A DNA stretch of 64,000 nucleotides from Tretioscincus oriximinensis (GCA_022410635.1 JAJVDF010000019.1:2690094-2754093); one strand, 5' to 3'. Positions 32,283-45,530 are shown, counted from the stretch's first letter. Made by a program: numbers and translations. The notes: generated from the letters alone by a model not told the origin.

Positions 32283-33235
32283 AGTAGTTAAAACACAAAT
32301 GTTTATTAAGTTAACAATGTTCCAAAACATATATATACAGATTTAAATTGAATACAACATTACAATTATAACAACACCAACTTAAAGTGCATGATAACTT
32401 TACACTGACATCTTTAACATTTTAACTAATAATTAGAAGTGGAAGAAAATGGGCCATGGCCTGAGTAGGAGGGTGCAGGTGCAGCATCTTGACTCCCAAT
32501 CCGGTCAGCCGCCTGGCCTGACTCGGACAAAGGCAGGTCACGCCCCATGTGACGTGGCCCCCTGTAGCTGCTTGTCACGTGACCTAGCAGCGGATCCATA
32601 TGGCCAGCCCGGGACTTGGGGCAGACCCTGTGCTCCACACCGGGTGGTGAGAGGCCACGCCCGCTGCCCACTCTCCTGGTGGGTCAGCTGTGGCTGTCCG
32701 CCTTGCCCGGGCCGCCAATCNGNAGCCACTCGCCCACCCNTACTGTGGGCCTCACCAGAGGATCAGAGAGGTTTTAGTGGGCTGTCAAGGATCATTCCTA
32801 TGTGCATCCCCCTCTATGACTCCAGACCTGCNTGACACCTACCCATCCCCGGGGTAGCACGCANGCCCAGAACCCTTTTATGAANGGCCCCCATAAATAT
32901 GGCAGTCATGGGGATGCCTCTTGNNAGGCTCAGACTACCCTGGCAAGTCAAGATGCATAACNCAACTGACCCCACCCTATGGCCATGACGATAGAAAGAA
33001 TGAAAAGAAGGGAGGGATAGGGTGGGAGAACGCTTTTCCGGAAGAGACTGGCCGAGGGAGGGGCTTCCCGGCCTTATATAGGCCAGGGACGCCCCTCCCA
33101 CAAGCGCCAGAAGTCGCGCCGGCCCGCGTCACGCCGCCGGAGCATCGAGACGCGGAGGCGCGATTCCTAGAGCGCCCTCCCTGTCTCTGCCGCCGGCAAA
33201 CTCCTCGCGCCGGGGACAAGCCCCGGTAAGGAGAT
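32283..33235 (-). mobile_element. Family A retroelement terminal segment, most complete copy
   Basis: Read on the minus strand it runs from 'cttaccggggcttgtcccc' (33235), through a CpG-rich promoter with a TATA-like box (33073-33082), a long GC-rich body, to an AT-rich end with AATAAA (32302-32307). The body matches 1-530 and 1251-1556 closely, and 16565-17165 and 55055-55560 more loosely. The latter two sit 3' of SGNH-like genes, so this is probably the solo terminal repeat of that retroelement. The open frames in it (up to 128 codons) differ between copies and carry Ns. Confidence 0.6.
33073..33082 (-). promoter_or_regulatory. TATA-like box of family A
   Basis: Minus-strand 'cctatataag', identical to that at 1401-1410, with the same downstream 'gcgccagaagtcgcgcc' block on the plus strand. 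Confidence 0.55.
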
Positions 33236-36117
33236 TTTTCTAATTAATTAATTCACTAGCAATCATAAGGAATAAGTTAGTAGGAACAGACTGAAGAACC
33301 CAGTGGATCAATATTTGGTCACCTTTGGGAAAACACATAAACTTCTTGTGTCCCCCCCAAAAATATCAATTTATTGCACAGAAGATTCCTAAATAGGAAG
33401 AATTAGCTAAGATTAGGGAGAGTAATAGCAAAGATGAATTACATTTCCCCCCTCTTATTGCTTTATGGCATTTTAATTGTTATTAATAAATTATGATTTT
33501 AAAAAAATCAGAAAAATATTACTCTCTTTTCTGTGTTTTTTTTTACTTTTAATATTAATGGATTTCCCATATTCATTTCAAATTACTAAATGCTGCAGTA
33601 ATAATATGTGGATTGAAAGATAAAAGTAAAACTTTTATTTGTAAATGATGCAATTAAATTTGAGAATGAATGTTTAATTATTTTAGTTCAAATAAAGTAC
33701 GCATTAATGAAGGTTCAAATACTAAAATGACATTTTTCAAAAGTAAACCTATCATGACTTCTTTAGAACAAATATGTATTCTTTTTTAATATAATAAATT
33801 TTAATTGTAAGTAGTATAATAAGAATAAACCAAACACATATACATTGTAAATATATTGAAAAGAAAATACAATTCAGTATCCACAGCTGTGGATGTAGGT
33901 TGATTAATAGTACTAAAGATTTACTCTTTTAGTAGGGATTCATTTTGCAATATTAGTAGATTAATGATTGTTTATGGATCTTGTGTTTCTTTCTAATGGC
34001 TTTAAATCAAGAGATATTTTCTACATATATAATGTATTGCTTAATAATCATATGATCTCTTTGTCACTATTGTTATTCTCCCACCCTCCTAGTTAGATTG
34101 ATCTTTATATTCTTGAATAAAAATTATTTATTGGATTAATTTGTTTGTAAAATAATATTATGATATTCTGTGAAAATGCAATAATTTTATTGAATAAAAT
34201 TTTATTCAATTCAATTCAAAAACAAAACAAAAAGACTGGAAAGTATTCCTGAGACTGAAGAGGGAGAAGTAGTCATTGTATCCAGCAACAATATTCTCTA
34301 GTCAAATCCAGTAATATCTCATCCAAATGAAAATGCTGCTGAGAAGTACAGAAATAAAAAAGATAAAAGCTCCAAGCCATTGTGTATCACAGCCCTTAAT
34401 GCGGAATAGTAACTGCAACAGAAAGTAATGGAAAAACAAGCAGAACAAAAATGGATGTGAAGTGACAGACTTTTCATTTGTGAATTGTGGAGGAAGAAAG
34501 AAAATGGAATGAAAAGGATTGGCAACGAAAGAGCTTTTCAAAATTAAGCACTTTGTGCCTCCCTCCACATACACTGTATCCAAATGCAAACATTTGTGAG
34601 ATTAAAACATGTTCATCCTTAAACCCCAATATTCTTATTTTGCTCAGAATGTCAAATGCACGCTTGCCTGTGCTATTTTTACCAGTAGATATCTTTGCAT
34701 TCATTTCATAATGCCAGATAAGAACAGATTTCTGGCTTTAAATAAACTGCAATAATTGAAATAGAAAATCATTTAATTTGTAAGGTTTTTTTTTTTCTGA
34801 AGTTAGGCACAGAAATTGCAGCATTCTTGTACCGCAGTGTATAGTAAACAATAAGTTCAGCCTGAGGTTTCACAAAACAAAAGAAGTCATTTAAGAAGCA
34901 CCATGGAGATAGTAGGCTCTTTTTGCACATATTTTTTTTTTGACAAGGATTAGTTTCAACCACACATTTGTATTCAGCAGCTAGGTTCACAATTAGAAGT
35001 TGGACACATTTTGCTGTGTCAATTGTTGTTAGACAAGACATTGCAGGCAAGATATTGCAGACCCCTTTGTGGAGTGGGNGGGATATAAATTCTAAAGTAA
35101 AGTAAAGGCAATCACACACTGCATCCAGTTTACGCCACCATATTTGCCACAGCAGAATTCATAGCAGAACCTGGACCTATCTGTGGGCTGAAATGCTGAC
35201 ATTTGCAGCTGAACACACTGTACTTGGAGAAACCTCTAAAACTGCACTTTGGATCCCAACTGGTAAGATCTCCTTTTCTAGTGTGTATTACTACTATTCC
35301 CCTACAAGCAATAGGGACATCCATTTGGCCTCACTTTTCACATCCCACCTCTGAGATACCTTTTCTGGTCTAAAATACTTTTAGAAACTGGAGAGGTCAC
35401 TGGCAAGTAAGTGATCCCATCTGCCAATCATCTCTGAGGTCACCCCTCACATAAGGCTTACTTACCGTATTGTTAGAGATATCATGAAGACTTTGCCTTA
35501 CCTGCTAATGGAGTTTCAGTAGTAATGTTGGAAAAAGTTCCATTTCCCCAGAATATGCTGTAGCTGATCTTTTGTAAAATCATCTTATTGCCTTTGGGGA
35601 TGCAAGAAGCCTTCTTCAAGCACCCACAGTTAATGGAATTTTCCAGGATACCGCAAGAAGACCCCAGCACAAGATAATGCAGAATCTCTGGCTAAGCATG
35701 CATGGTACTAGCTTCTTGGTTTTGCCAGTTTCATGAGGTACGTGTGATGACCACATTCTGCAATCCTACAATTTCAGCTTTAATTCCTATGACCTAAAAA
35801 CACCTCTCAGCTGTTGACCAGAAGTAATAAGTTTATAAATATTTATAAAATATTTATAAAGACTTTATAAAATATTTATAAAAGACTACAATATTGGCTG
35901 AATTTTTCGTAAATCTCTAATAAACATTATCTTGTAGTATGTAATAGGTACTAAAGGTATTTAGAATTTAACTGAACAGAACCTGGATATAGGCTAGTTC
36001 AGCTTCCCACATCAGTCACAGCTTCCTTCATATCTATGGTATAATCCGAATGGGAAATAAAACCTGTAATTAGCATAACATTATGCTGCCATTGACACAA
36101 GTATTCATGGCAATTTG
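33236..36117. other. Very AT-rich DNA, no gene seen
   Basis: 33240-34250 is extremely AT-rich. A hairpin of 'attgaataaaattttattca' type lies at about 34188-34211. A degenerate ATTTATAA tandem array lies at 35830-35883. No coding signal recognised. Confidence 0.5.

Positions 36118-36155
<38 letters not shown>
36118..36155. repeat. (AAC)n microsatellite followed by a (GGAGAA)n-like tract
   Basis: About 12 AAC units, then purine-only 'gaaggggaaggagaaggaga' to about 36206. A frame through it starting with polyasparagine is an artefact. Confidence 0.85.
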
Positions 36156-36156
<1 letters not shown>

Positions 36157-36482
36157 AATGAGAAGGGGAAGGAGAAGGAGAAGGAGAAGGGGGAAGGAGG
36201 AGAAGGTGGTTTTTACATTCCCTCAGAGCAACCCAAAAGGTTAACTTTTGCCCAAAGACTTACATCTTATTCTATCTTCACCACCCAGTTAATAATGGTA
36301 TTCATTTATCCAATTGAAATGCAGAATACAAATCTACATTTCTTTCAAATACATGAGTTGGCTAGAGCTGCAAGTAGTAGAAGGCACCACTCTCCACATC
36401 CAACACAAGGCCTCAAAACCGATCTCCCAGATAAAAGACTAGCACTTAACGCCTGCAGGATCCAAACACAAATATACATTTT

Positions 36483-37170
36483 CCTCTCACTGTGTGGAAG
36501 CAGCCTATATCCTTGAAAACATACATCTGGTCTGCCAGTTGTGGCCACTTCTGGATAGGGATGATCTGGCCACAGTGATCCATGCTCTGGTAACTACCTG
36601 GTTGAACTACTGTAATGCACTCTATATGGGGGTTGGCCTTGAAAAAGTTTCAGAAGCTNCAGCTAGTGCAGAACGCAGCAACAAGACTGCTGCCCGGTTC
36701 ACATCACACCAGTCCTGAAAGAACTGCACTTGCTGCCAATTTGCTATTAAGCCCAATTCAAGATATTAACTCTCCCCTATAAAGGCTTACATAATCTGGG
36801 CCCCAAATATCTAAAGGAACACCTTCTTCCATATGAGCCATCAAATTGCCTTAAGATCTGCAGAGGAAGCCCTCCTGACTACCACCACCCGCAGTGGCAG
36901 TGAGGGTGTGACCCCAGAATGGGGCCATCTCTGTGGCAGCCCTCAGGCTATGGAACNGTCTCCCCCTTGAGGTACGTCAGTACCATCTCTGTGCACTTAA
37001 GGAAAACGTTTGAAGACACACCTCTTTGGCCTGGCCTTTGGCTAGGAAAACTGCTGTTTCTTCCCTGTTTTTAGATGTGGCTGTTTTTAATGTGTTAATT
37101 GTGATTTTATTGTTAACCACCCTGAGAACTTCGGGTATAGGGTGCTATAAAAATGTAAATAAATAAATAA
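36483..37170 (+). pseudogene. CR1/L2-type LINE, reverse transcriptase C-terminus and 3' tail
   Basis: Conceptual blocks 'LWPLLDRDDLATVIHALV', 'LNYCNALYMGV' and 'LQLVQNAAT'-like sequence, then a 'LHLLPICY'-like stretch, 'GPKYLKEHL', 'LRSAEEALL' and 'LWNXLPLEVR', in the order of the C-terminal domain of CR1/L2-group reverse transcriptases. A tail 'ccctgagaacttcgggtata' with (AAAT)n follows. Frameshifts and stops interrupt it. A near relative is at 40936-41740. Confidence 0.8.
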
Positions 37171-37849
37171 AACAAATTTTCAAACTTAGTGTTGATGCTG
37201 ACAAACACCTGTGCTATTCTGGGATTTATGGAAGAAACCCAATACAATGATTATAAAATGATTGTTATTGATTGTGAAACCACTTATCCAGATTGGTTCA
37301 CATAGCTTAGGAAGGATCTCAGATCTAAGAACATATATTGTTGCTGGCAGATATTTGCCTTGCTTTGTATAAATCTATCTAGAAATTACTTTGCAGGTAT
37401 AATCAGCAGGTTTATAATTCACCAGTTTAAACAATTATCTTGGAAAAAAATAAAAGATTTGTAAATGTGTACATTAGGATTGTTGTGCATAAAAATATGA
37501 AATTGAGTAAGGAAAATTCAGAAAAAACTACAGAGTATGAGGAGAGTAGCCAGAAGGTAGTGAAAGATCGAAATTCATGTTGAGATAGAATGAAAAGAAG
37601 CTTAGAACCAGTAAATAAGCAAGTAAGGACTCAGCAAAAAAACTCAAGCAGCAAGCAGCATTATTTGGGGCAGAAGCAGTATTTTCAGTATTTATATCAG
37701 ATCTATGTGAGGCTGAAGTGCCAAAATACATTATTAGCATCTACATATTTCCACTGACACATCTGAGCAGTTATTCATAAACTACTTAGTTGCTTAACCT
37801 CAATCAATGGAAAATATTGGACGGAACAAAGTTTTGTTATGATTAAGGA
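37171..37849. other. AT-rich DNA, no gene seen
   Basis: No recognised structure. Confidence 0.4.
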
Positions 37850-38700
37850 CTATTATAATGGTTAACAGAAAAATAAAGGAAGCAGAACTAATTGAAATAC
37901 TACAGATTCTACCCAATAATTGGCTTATATGGCTATCTCTGAGGAACTTGTTAAAATTGAGAGAAATTACCTTTGCTACTGCAAGACCAGTTCCACATTT
38001 CAAAACTGTGTTAAAAGGAGCCAGAAGCACTAGAGGAATTACATCTAAAATATATAAAGTCTTAATTGACTTTCAAAGTTAAAATATAACTAGAGATCTC
38101 CCAGAATGCATAGAAAAGGCTTATAAATTTCAAACCAACCACTACCTATATACACCAATGAAATAACTGTTCACAAAACAAACCTAGTGATAGTGCCCTA
38201 ATGGGTTTTATTTCTTTTAAAAAAATTCTGTCCCTTGAATCTCAAATTCACTCAGAACCCACTTATTTTCAACTGTCTGATTATAGCCGCAGGCACATAC
38301 GTACACAAGAAATTGTAGAGGTTGAAGTACCAAGCTTAATGAAAGTCTGTAGCACCAGAGCTCTAACTAAATTCTTGGTTCTAAGACTGTGTCCTTATTC
38401 CAGAATATACTGCTCAAAACAATTAAGGGAACACTTAGTGTTACACTGTTACGTTAACATGTTCCCTTAATTGTTCTGAGCAGTATATTAGATTCCATTG
38501 ACTCTTATCCTTGGCATTTCTTATCAAAACTATCCATAAATCAGTCTTCCCACAATAATCCTATATGCCAATTTGACAGTGGGATTTCCTGGAAAACCCA
38601 AAATCTGAATAATCGGCTTTCAATTTTTTACTGGTTTATAAAACAACCTGGTGTGGCAAACACAGAAATTTGACTTTCAAGGATTATTAACCTTTTTTGG
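37850..38700 (+). pseudogene. Possible LINE-related coding relic, family unclear
   Basis: The 74-codon frame 37858-38082 contains 'TARPVPHFKTVLKGARSTRG' and 'ITSKIYKVLIDF', which reads like an internal ORF2 segment of an L1-type element. The following frame (38201-38470) has 'CSTRALTKFLVLRLCPYS', into which the MITE at 38406 is inserted. I cannot assign a family with confidence. The region 38500-38700 shows weak block similarity to 28615-28790. Confidence 0.3.
38406..38487. mobile_element. 82-bp MITE with 28-bp terminal inverted repeats (Tc1/mariner-like)
   Basis: 'tatactgctcaaaacaatta' begins a 28-bp terminus repeated in inverted form at 38460-38487 with one mismatch, around a 26-bp centre. 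The 'tatactgctcaaaa...aaagggaac' terminus is a known feature of widespread Tc1/mariner-type elements in vertebrates. TA at the ends is consistent with TA target duplication. Confidence 0.75.
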
Positions 38701-40935
38701 ACACCAACCTAGTAAGAAATATGACTCTTGGAAATAACTGTATTAATCAGACTTTCTTGAATCCAATAAAAAAGAAAAGTAGTAAGTACACAGCCAGCTT
38801 TGGAAGACCATCACTGCCCAATAATTTCCCAAGGATGCAAGTAGGTAAATATATGCCACAGCAATAGCAAACTCAACAACCACTATACATCCATCCTTCT
38901 CCTTGCTATCTGGACAGTGACTGCATAAGGGTTATGTTGAATTTTACACTATATGTAACTGAAGAGGCTTTATAGTTGAAATCTAATGGCAATTTAATTG
39001 GGCTTTTAAAATAATACTGTGGAAAGATTTTTCAGTATAGTTAATATCATAAATTTGTTCCTCGGGGATAAAATTTGCAAGTCAACACAATCAGAAACTA
39101 TTCCAGATGAAAAAGAAACTCAAATCTGAAAGCCTTCAACACAGAAGTGATTCAAATGGGAATGCAGTCTATTTTTAATGATAAGGATAAAATAATATGC
39201 AATTTACATTCCATCTCCTACTATTTATTAGAAAACGGTTGATTTACAGTTCATTCACCTCTTCTTTTTTCAGAAGTGGGAGAAGGGCATTAATACTATT
39301 CACTAATTACTAGAGATAAATCAAGCAGAACTCTTTATTTTACACACATTGGGTTTATAAAAGTGCCAATTAGCTGAAACTAAATAAGACAAAGATAATT
39401 TGATTTGATATTGCTATCTGTAGAAATGTGAGATGTATGCTTACTTATAATCAACTTTTATGGCGGCTATAAATGTTAATTTTGCTAATTCAGCTCCTAG
39501 ATTAAGCATCGTGGCAACCTTCTTATTAATTTACTAAGGATTTACAAACAGTTTGGTGCACACATGAAAAGGAATTTAATGCAGCAAGAATAATACAAAC
39601 CTAGATAAAACCAGATGTTCCATGCAGAATGAGCCAGGTGTTCATTTCAGGGGATGTGTCTATTTGGATTGTGATACTCAAAATATCTACTGATACAAGG
39701 AGAAATTACTGAATTGGTTTTAAAATCAGATTGAATGAACCACCATAATGATAAAAAATGTTTCTCCTATGTTTGCAGAATTTTCTGGATTTTTTTTTTT
39801 TACTCGTGGATGTATATGTGAGTCTGTAATTCTTGCTGAGTTCAGTAGGAACAAATTAGATATTTCAATTGGCAGAATTCTGACTAATGTAAATTGTGTC
39901 TACAATTCTTGTATGAACAGTTTATTTGAATAGACAATAATTTTATAATAACTGCCCTACAGTTTCAAAAAGGCACAAAACTAGCAAAATTAAGCTCTCT
40001 TCCCCATTCCCACTGGTAACAGTGGGAGAGGTTTAGTTAATTGTGAGGATTCCCATTAAAATCAGTGAGATTATACTGGAGAAATGAAAACACAGGGAAG
40101 CTGTAAAACAACTTGAAACAGACAACTGTTTCATCAACATCTGTCTGCTTCTTGTTATAGATTTTGATTATAAACTCTCTCATGCCTGAAATTGTCAAGA
40201 AAAGCTAACTGTTTCATCCTCAAAAGAGAACACATTTTTCGTCTTCAGAGAGGTGTAGACACTAGACATTCTCCATGCTCAATTGAATTTCTAAGTTCAT
40301 ATGACCCAGCCTGACAGGATGTTTAAAATGAATTCTTGTCAACGTGAGAGAATCACCGCTATTCCCAACAGGAAAAGAAGGAAGCAATAGAAAGTCATTG
40401 TTAACCCAGAAGAATAATAGATGCCATAGAAATGCAATATAATGCTAAATTAAATGCATTGTCAAGTTGTAAGAGTAATGTACAGAAGAAGGAGAAAAGC
40501 ATCCTTATATTTAATAGTAGGAACAAAAGTTGTTAGATCAAAAGCTGCTCTTTATATCATGGCACTTGTTTTGAATATCATTGGTTGTTCTGAGCATCTG
40601 CTCATTTTTTGGACCAGTTACGTAACTATTATCCATTTTCTGCATTTGAGGCTCAGAGCCTGTTTTGTGACAGGGAGGGAAAAATTGAACTGATTTAAAT
40701 CCACCCCACTTTCCCACTTTTCCCCTGCTCNATCTTGGCTCTGCTTCAGTGGGCTGACACAGAGCAGGGAAACTACAAAGCCTGTTTGAGCGCAGACGGC
40801 ATAGCTGTTTTATAAAAACGAAATTCCTGCCTTTGTGTGCAAGTTTCCACTTGCGTAAAAAAGCAGAGATTGACCTGGGTCAGCTTCTAGCTGTGGGTCT
40901 CCCCATTTCTTACGTTCTTCTGCCTTTTGGGTTTC
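38701..40935. other. AT-rich DNA, no gene seen
   Basis: Short frames only, e.g. 61 codons at 39748 and 79 codons at 40454, without recognisable blocks. Confidence 0.45.
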
Positions 40936-41740
40936 AAATGTCTCTTTGCTTCTCCATCAGAACAATCCTCTCCTCATGGGGTTGAATTGCCTAAAAGGGA
41001 CAGGTGCAAAATCTGGGGGTGCTTATGGTTTTTGTGCTAATACCTGGAGATTAGGTGGAGGCAGTGGTCAGGAGTGCTTACTTCCAGCTACGTCTGGTCT
41101 GCCACTTGAGGCCAATTCTGGACATGGATGATCTGGCCATAGAAATCCATGCTCTGGTAAATTCCAGATTGGATTATTGTAATGCACTTTATATGGAACT
41201 GCCCCTGAAAGCAGCTCAGAAGCTGCAGCTGGTACAGAACGCAGTTAGAGTGCTGGCCAGCATGACTGGTTGGGCACATATCACCCTGGTCTTGAAAGAG
41301 ATGCACTGGCTGCTAATTTGCCTCCGAACCCAATTCAAGGTACTAACCCAAACCTATAAAGCTTTACATAACTTACCCCCTAAATATCTAAAGGAACACC
41401 TGTATCAACCTGCCAGTGCCTTAAGATCTCTGAGGAAGCCCTCCTGACTGTATCACCTCCCTCAGTGGCAAAGAAGGTGGAAACCCAGGATAGGGTGTTC
41501 TCTGTGACGGCCCCCAGACTAGTGAATAGCCTCTCCTTTGAGGTGCATCTATCACCATCCCTGTGTGCATTCAGAAAATGCTTGAAGACGTACCTCTTTA
41601 GCCTTTGGCTGGAACAACAGCTCTTCCTTTCCTACTGGCTGTTTTCAATATGTTAATTTGGGCTTCAATTATTAACCACCCTGAGAACTTTAGGTATAGG
41701 TCGGTATAGAAACGTAAATAAATAAGCAAATAAATGAATA
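40936..41740 (+). pseudogene. CR1/L2-type LINE, reverse transcriptase C-terminus and 3' tail
   Basis: The frame 41055-41447 reads 'VVRSAYFQLRLVCHLRPILD', 'LDYCNALYMELPLKAAQKLQ', 'LVQNAVRVLA', 'HITLVLKEMHWLLICLR', 'FKVLTQTYKALHNLPPKYLK'. After a frameshift it continues with 'RVFSVTAPRLVNSLSFEVHL' and 'CAFRKCLKTYLF'. This is the thumb and C-terminal region of a CR1/L2-group reverse transcriptase. A 'ccctgagaactttaggtata' tail and (AAAT)n follow. The endonuclease and RT catalytic core are missing: a 5'-truncated, inactive copy, the best-preserved of this family here. Confidence 0.85.
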
Positions 41741-42532
41741 AATAAATTTGAACAGCTGTCAGCAGCCACAATGGGGAGACCTGCAGCAATCTTATGCTGT
41801 AAGAAAATCTCCTATGACAAACTGCTACCAGAGCGGTTTCCTGGTGGTGTACCTTGTACACAATGTTAAGAAGGTATGGGCAAAGTCTTCCAGTGCAATT
41901 TACTGACTTCAGATAATAATCCCATTAAGGAACCTCTGAGCTCAAATGTCAGTCCAAACATGATGGTTTCAACCACAGCATAAGACAGCATCCTTAAAGC
42001 AACACACTTGCTGCAGGAGAAAGGAAGAGAAAGAGGCTTCTAAAATGTGGTTTATACAAAACATAATCTTTTCTTCATCATGTAAAAAAATTGATCTTGG
42101 CTCCCCAAACCATGCAGTCATTTAGCCAAGCTGAGATGAATGCTAGCATAGTGACTTTTTTCCCAAGGAGAATCCACTCTTGGCAGAAAATCAATGGGAC
42201 TTATTTGAAATGGAGAAGTTTTGTAATTAAGTTTCACAAAACAATTGGTTTAATATTACTGCAATATTTACTGAAAAGTTAAACTTCCAAGTCATTACAA
42301 AATGCTGCTAGCAAACAGTGGAGGATTGCTGTGGTTAATCTGTGGATAACCTCCCGATAAATTCATTTCTAAAAAAACCTATAGCGTTACCAAACATAAA
42401 ACAAGTGTTGTCTTGGCTTAGCTCTCTGTATTTACAAAACACCATATTCTCTCCAATGCAAAAGCTTTTATTTTCCCTACTGTGTGTTACAACCTAGGAT
42501 GAAAAATTTTACTTTTTTTGTATTATTTACAA
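41741..42532. other. AT-rich DNA, no gene seen
   Basis: No recognised structure. Confidence 0.4.
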
Positions 42533-42598
42533 ACTAGTGGAATTAAGCCCACTGCCTAGGGATACAGTGGGCTCTAGTGTTCTTCCTAAGGCTTAATT

Positions 42599-42639
<41 letters not shown>

Positions 42640-43543
42640 TTTTCCTCTTCTTCTTCCATCTCCTTTTTCTTTTTCACCCTTCCCTCCATCCCCTTTGCCT
42701 TCTTTCTTCCCTTCCTTCCCTTCTCTTCTCTATTCTTCTTTTTCTTGAGGATTGCCATTTCCAGTGTCGAATCCATGCAAGCAGCATGGAGCCATGGGAG
42801 CTCCTGGCTCTCACAGAGCCTAATGATAAGTGGGTAAAGGGGTAGGAGGAAAAAGAAAGTGGTGGGGGAGAAGGGATTGGCAGAGGGATCGTGGCAGCAG
42901 CTGGGCATCAAGACAGGATGGGCTTAGGGGAGGAGGGTTGGGAGAGGGTTCTGGGGTGGCAGGGGAAGTCGAGAAGGGGATCAGGGTGACAGGCCTCCCT
43001 GTGCACAGTGCTGGCATTTTTCCTGCTATTGGCAGAGGTCCCAACAATTTTGGAGGGATGATCCCAATGGTGCAGAAAGGCAACTTCAGCTTGGCTCGCC
43101 CTTCTGCATCGGACACATGACCCATGCTGGCACCGCCTTTCTGCGCTGCCTTAACATACCTCTGCTAAGTGGTGGTGTTTTTGCAACCATTGTCAGGGGT
43201 CCCACTGACCTGGAGTAGGCCTGAGGCTGTAGCCTCTATTATTGGCAGAAACCCAAAAATCCTTCAGATGCTGCCAGTAATGGAGCCTGGGGATTGGGCC
43301 TACTCTGGGATGGAGGGGGGAGACAGGGACAGGTTGTGGGGACACAATGGCCACCACCACCTTACCCTGCCTCCCCTCTTCATTCTGGACAGGTGGCAGG
43401 GAGATTGGGCAGAAGTTAGGGAGAAGCAGCTGACACAGGGAGGCGACTGTGATGTCGGGCTTCAGCAGGGACTTGAGGCCTCTCTCTGTGGTCATACACA
43501 AAATGACATCACGGTTTGCTGGCTTGTTTGCGCTTTATAGTAT
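42533..43543. mobile_element. GC-rich unclassified element with CTA microsatellite
   Basis: Begins 'aactagtggaattaagccc' and ends 'gcgctttatagtatagga', which resemble the ends of the 114-bp insertion at 5832-5945. A local hairpin pairs 'ggaattaagcc' (42539) with 'ggcttaattct' (42590). The interior holds (CTA)n at 42599-42635, a pyrimidine-rich tract to 42745 and GC-rich unique sequence. Frames of about 100 codons on both strands are compositional by-products. Class unknown. Confidence 0.4.
42599..42635. repeat. (CTA)n microsatellite
   Basis: About 12 pure units, continuing into a long polypyrimidine tract. Confidence 0.9.
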
Positions 43544-45302
43544 AGGATGCCTGAATGATTCTAATAGTAAGATTTTAAGTATCCTAAAGTGAGCAAGCTT
43601 TCTTAATTTCAGATTAGCTCAGGTGATTCCCAAAGAGGCTGCTGTCTTTATCCTGCTCTCAATCTGACTCTATTTTCTTTGTGGACAATGTGTCATGAAA
43701 GTTCCTTAGTTTAAGGGTACAACAAACTACTTTGAAAGGAATGTGTTTCTGGCTCGAGCCCTAATTTTCCTGGAAGAAGATAATGGGAAACCGCTTCTGC
43801 ATCTGTGTCCCGAAAACTGCATACAGATGCCCATATAGTCAACAGCTAAATGTGACTCAGTCATACCCCATATCAACATATATTTCTGAAGAAATAAAAA
43901 GATGCTAAACCAAAAGGTCAAGATGATACCATCTCTTGAATGTACTTAGTGCCACTTTTCAGATTAATTCCCTCTCTGTCATGTTGCTAATATTTTCCAC
44001 AACATGGCTTCCAAAGTGTTTGCTTAATTCCTAAAGATCTACAGCAAGATTATTGCTGGGGGTGGGGGGATGGGGTCATAGATGGCCTTCTTCCCCTTTG
44101 CTCTAAATCATTCATGTCCTGGTTGCATTAATTGTAACATTTTTCTCCCTAGGATTGCCATAATCCAAGTCTCCAAAATCAGGAGACCAGAACCTCACCC
44201 ATCTCCAGCCCAGTCCTACTCCTGCTCCCAGCCCTGCCCTAATTTCTTTACATGCCATAACCAGGACACAATTTACCAATCAGTACCTATTAGTACAACA
44301 GATATAAGGAAACATTTGTCACCAAGAAAACAATATTATGATTATGTTCACATTAACTTCATTTAATGATAGCATTTATTACTGAAGCTATTCAAAATAG
44401 TCTCCTTCCAGATGGTAAGAGGAAAATGTGAGATCTTATTTAGAACTCTGCAATGCCCTCTTACCATCTCTTCCAGTAACAGGGCAAAATCGTGGGGAAT
44501 GTTTTGGAACTTATCCCCACCCCCATGAAAATTATATCTGAAATAGAGACTGTTGTTATTGTTTTTTTAAAAAATCAATATCATTTTCAGTGATTTATGT
44601 GTGAATTACAAATTATAAAAAACATATTTATAATCTTTAGTGGTAAGGTTAGTAACCATGTTAGGAAAGAAGCCTTATCCCTCAACATTTCAAACCTTGG
44701 TAGCATGGATAAGCTAGGCACAAAATTTCAAATAAATTCAGTCCAGGAACTATAAAAAAATTATAAAAAGATTTGTTATTTATTGCAAAGCATAGCATGG
44801 TCCAGCAAAAATAAAGCATTCATAGTCATTGCAAATAAGAAGGTGTTTTGCATTCCAAGTACAGAAGAAAAAAGGCAAACAGGATACAAACAATCATCGT
44901 GGCATCAGAAATAGCAAAAGCATGCTGAATAATCTAACAAGTTCTACATAACACAATTAGCTATCTTATTTTCTTTCTTCTTTCACATCAGGTGTTTTCC
45001 ATTACCCAACCAAACACTGTGCTTTCCAGGTGATTTCATTTTGAGCATCTACCCCTCCCAACTCAAAACATCCAATTAACTGGTAGCTGGTTAACCTTGA
45101 TTCCCACAAGCTTCTAGTTGAAATTCCTGCCCGTTACTCCCTAAAGGTTCACACACAGCTGCTTTATCAGTGTTAAAATAATCCTGTCTTCTCTACTAAC
45201 AAAATAGCTTTCATATTGCTAACAAACATTTTATTCATTACATTCTGCACATAAACCTTACAGGTACTAATTATGCCAATCTTCTCTCCTTCTCTCTTTT
45301 TA
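43544..45302. other. AT-rich DNA with one arm of a 41-bp inverted pair
   Basis: 43911-43951 is an exact inverted copy of 46049-46089. 'gattgccataatccaagtct' at 44153 may be a DNA-element relic. No gene recognised. Confidence 0.45.
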
Positions 45303-45530
45303 AGAACATAAGAGGATCCCTGTTGAGTCAGGCCAGAGCTCATGTAATCCAGCCTTCTGTCTCACAGAGTGGCCCACCAATTGCACCTGGGCAGTCTGGA
45401 ATAGAAGAAGGCAAAATCTTCACCTGTTCAGAACTCCCTGCAAGTGGTATTTCATAAATACTGCTTGTTGCTCCATCTCAGAGGCTGTATCAAGACATCC
45501 TAGTAGTGTTTTACACCCTTTCCCATTCTC
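45303..45530 (+). repeat. CR1-like interspersed repeat
   Basis: 'agaacataagaggatccctg', 'aggccagagctcatgtaatc', 'ctcacagagtggcccacca', 'ttcagaactccctgcaagtg' and 'gttgctccatctcagaggct' are collinear with 8094-8336. Confidence 0.65.

Noticed and set aside
35830..35883. Replication origin or matrix attachment element
   Set aside because: Just a degenerate ATTTATAA array; AT-richness alone does not support such a call.
36115..36516. 133-codon frame starting with polyasparagine
   Set aside because: Starts in an AAC microsatellite and runs through a purine-only tract; no conserved block.
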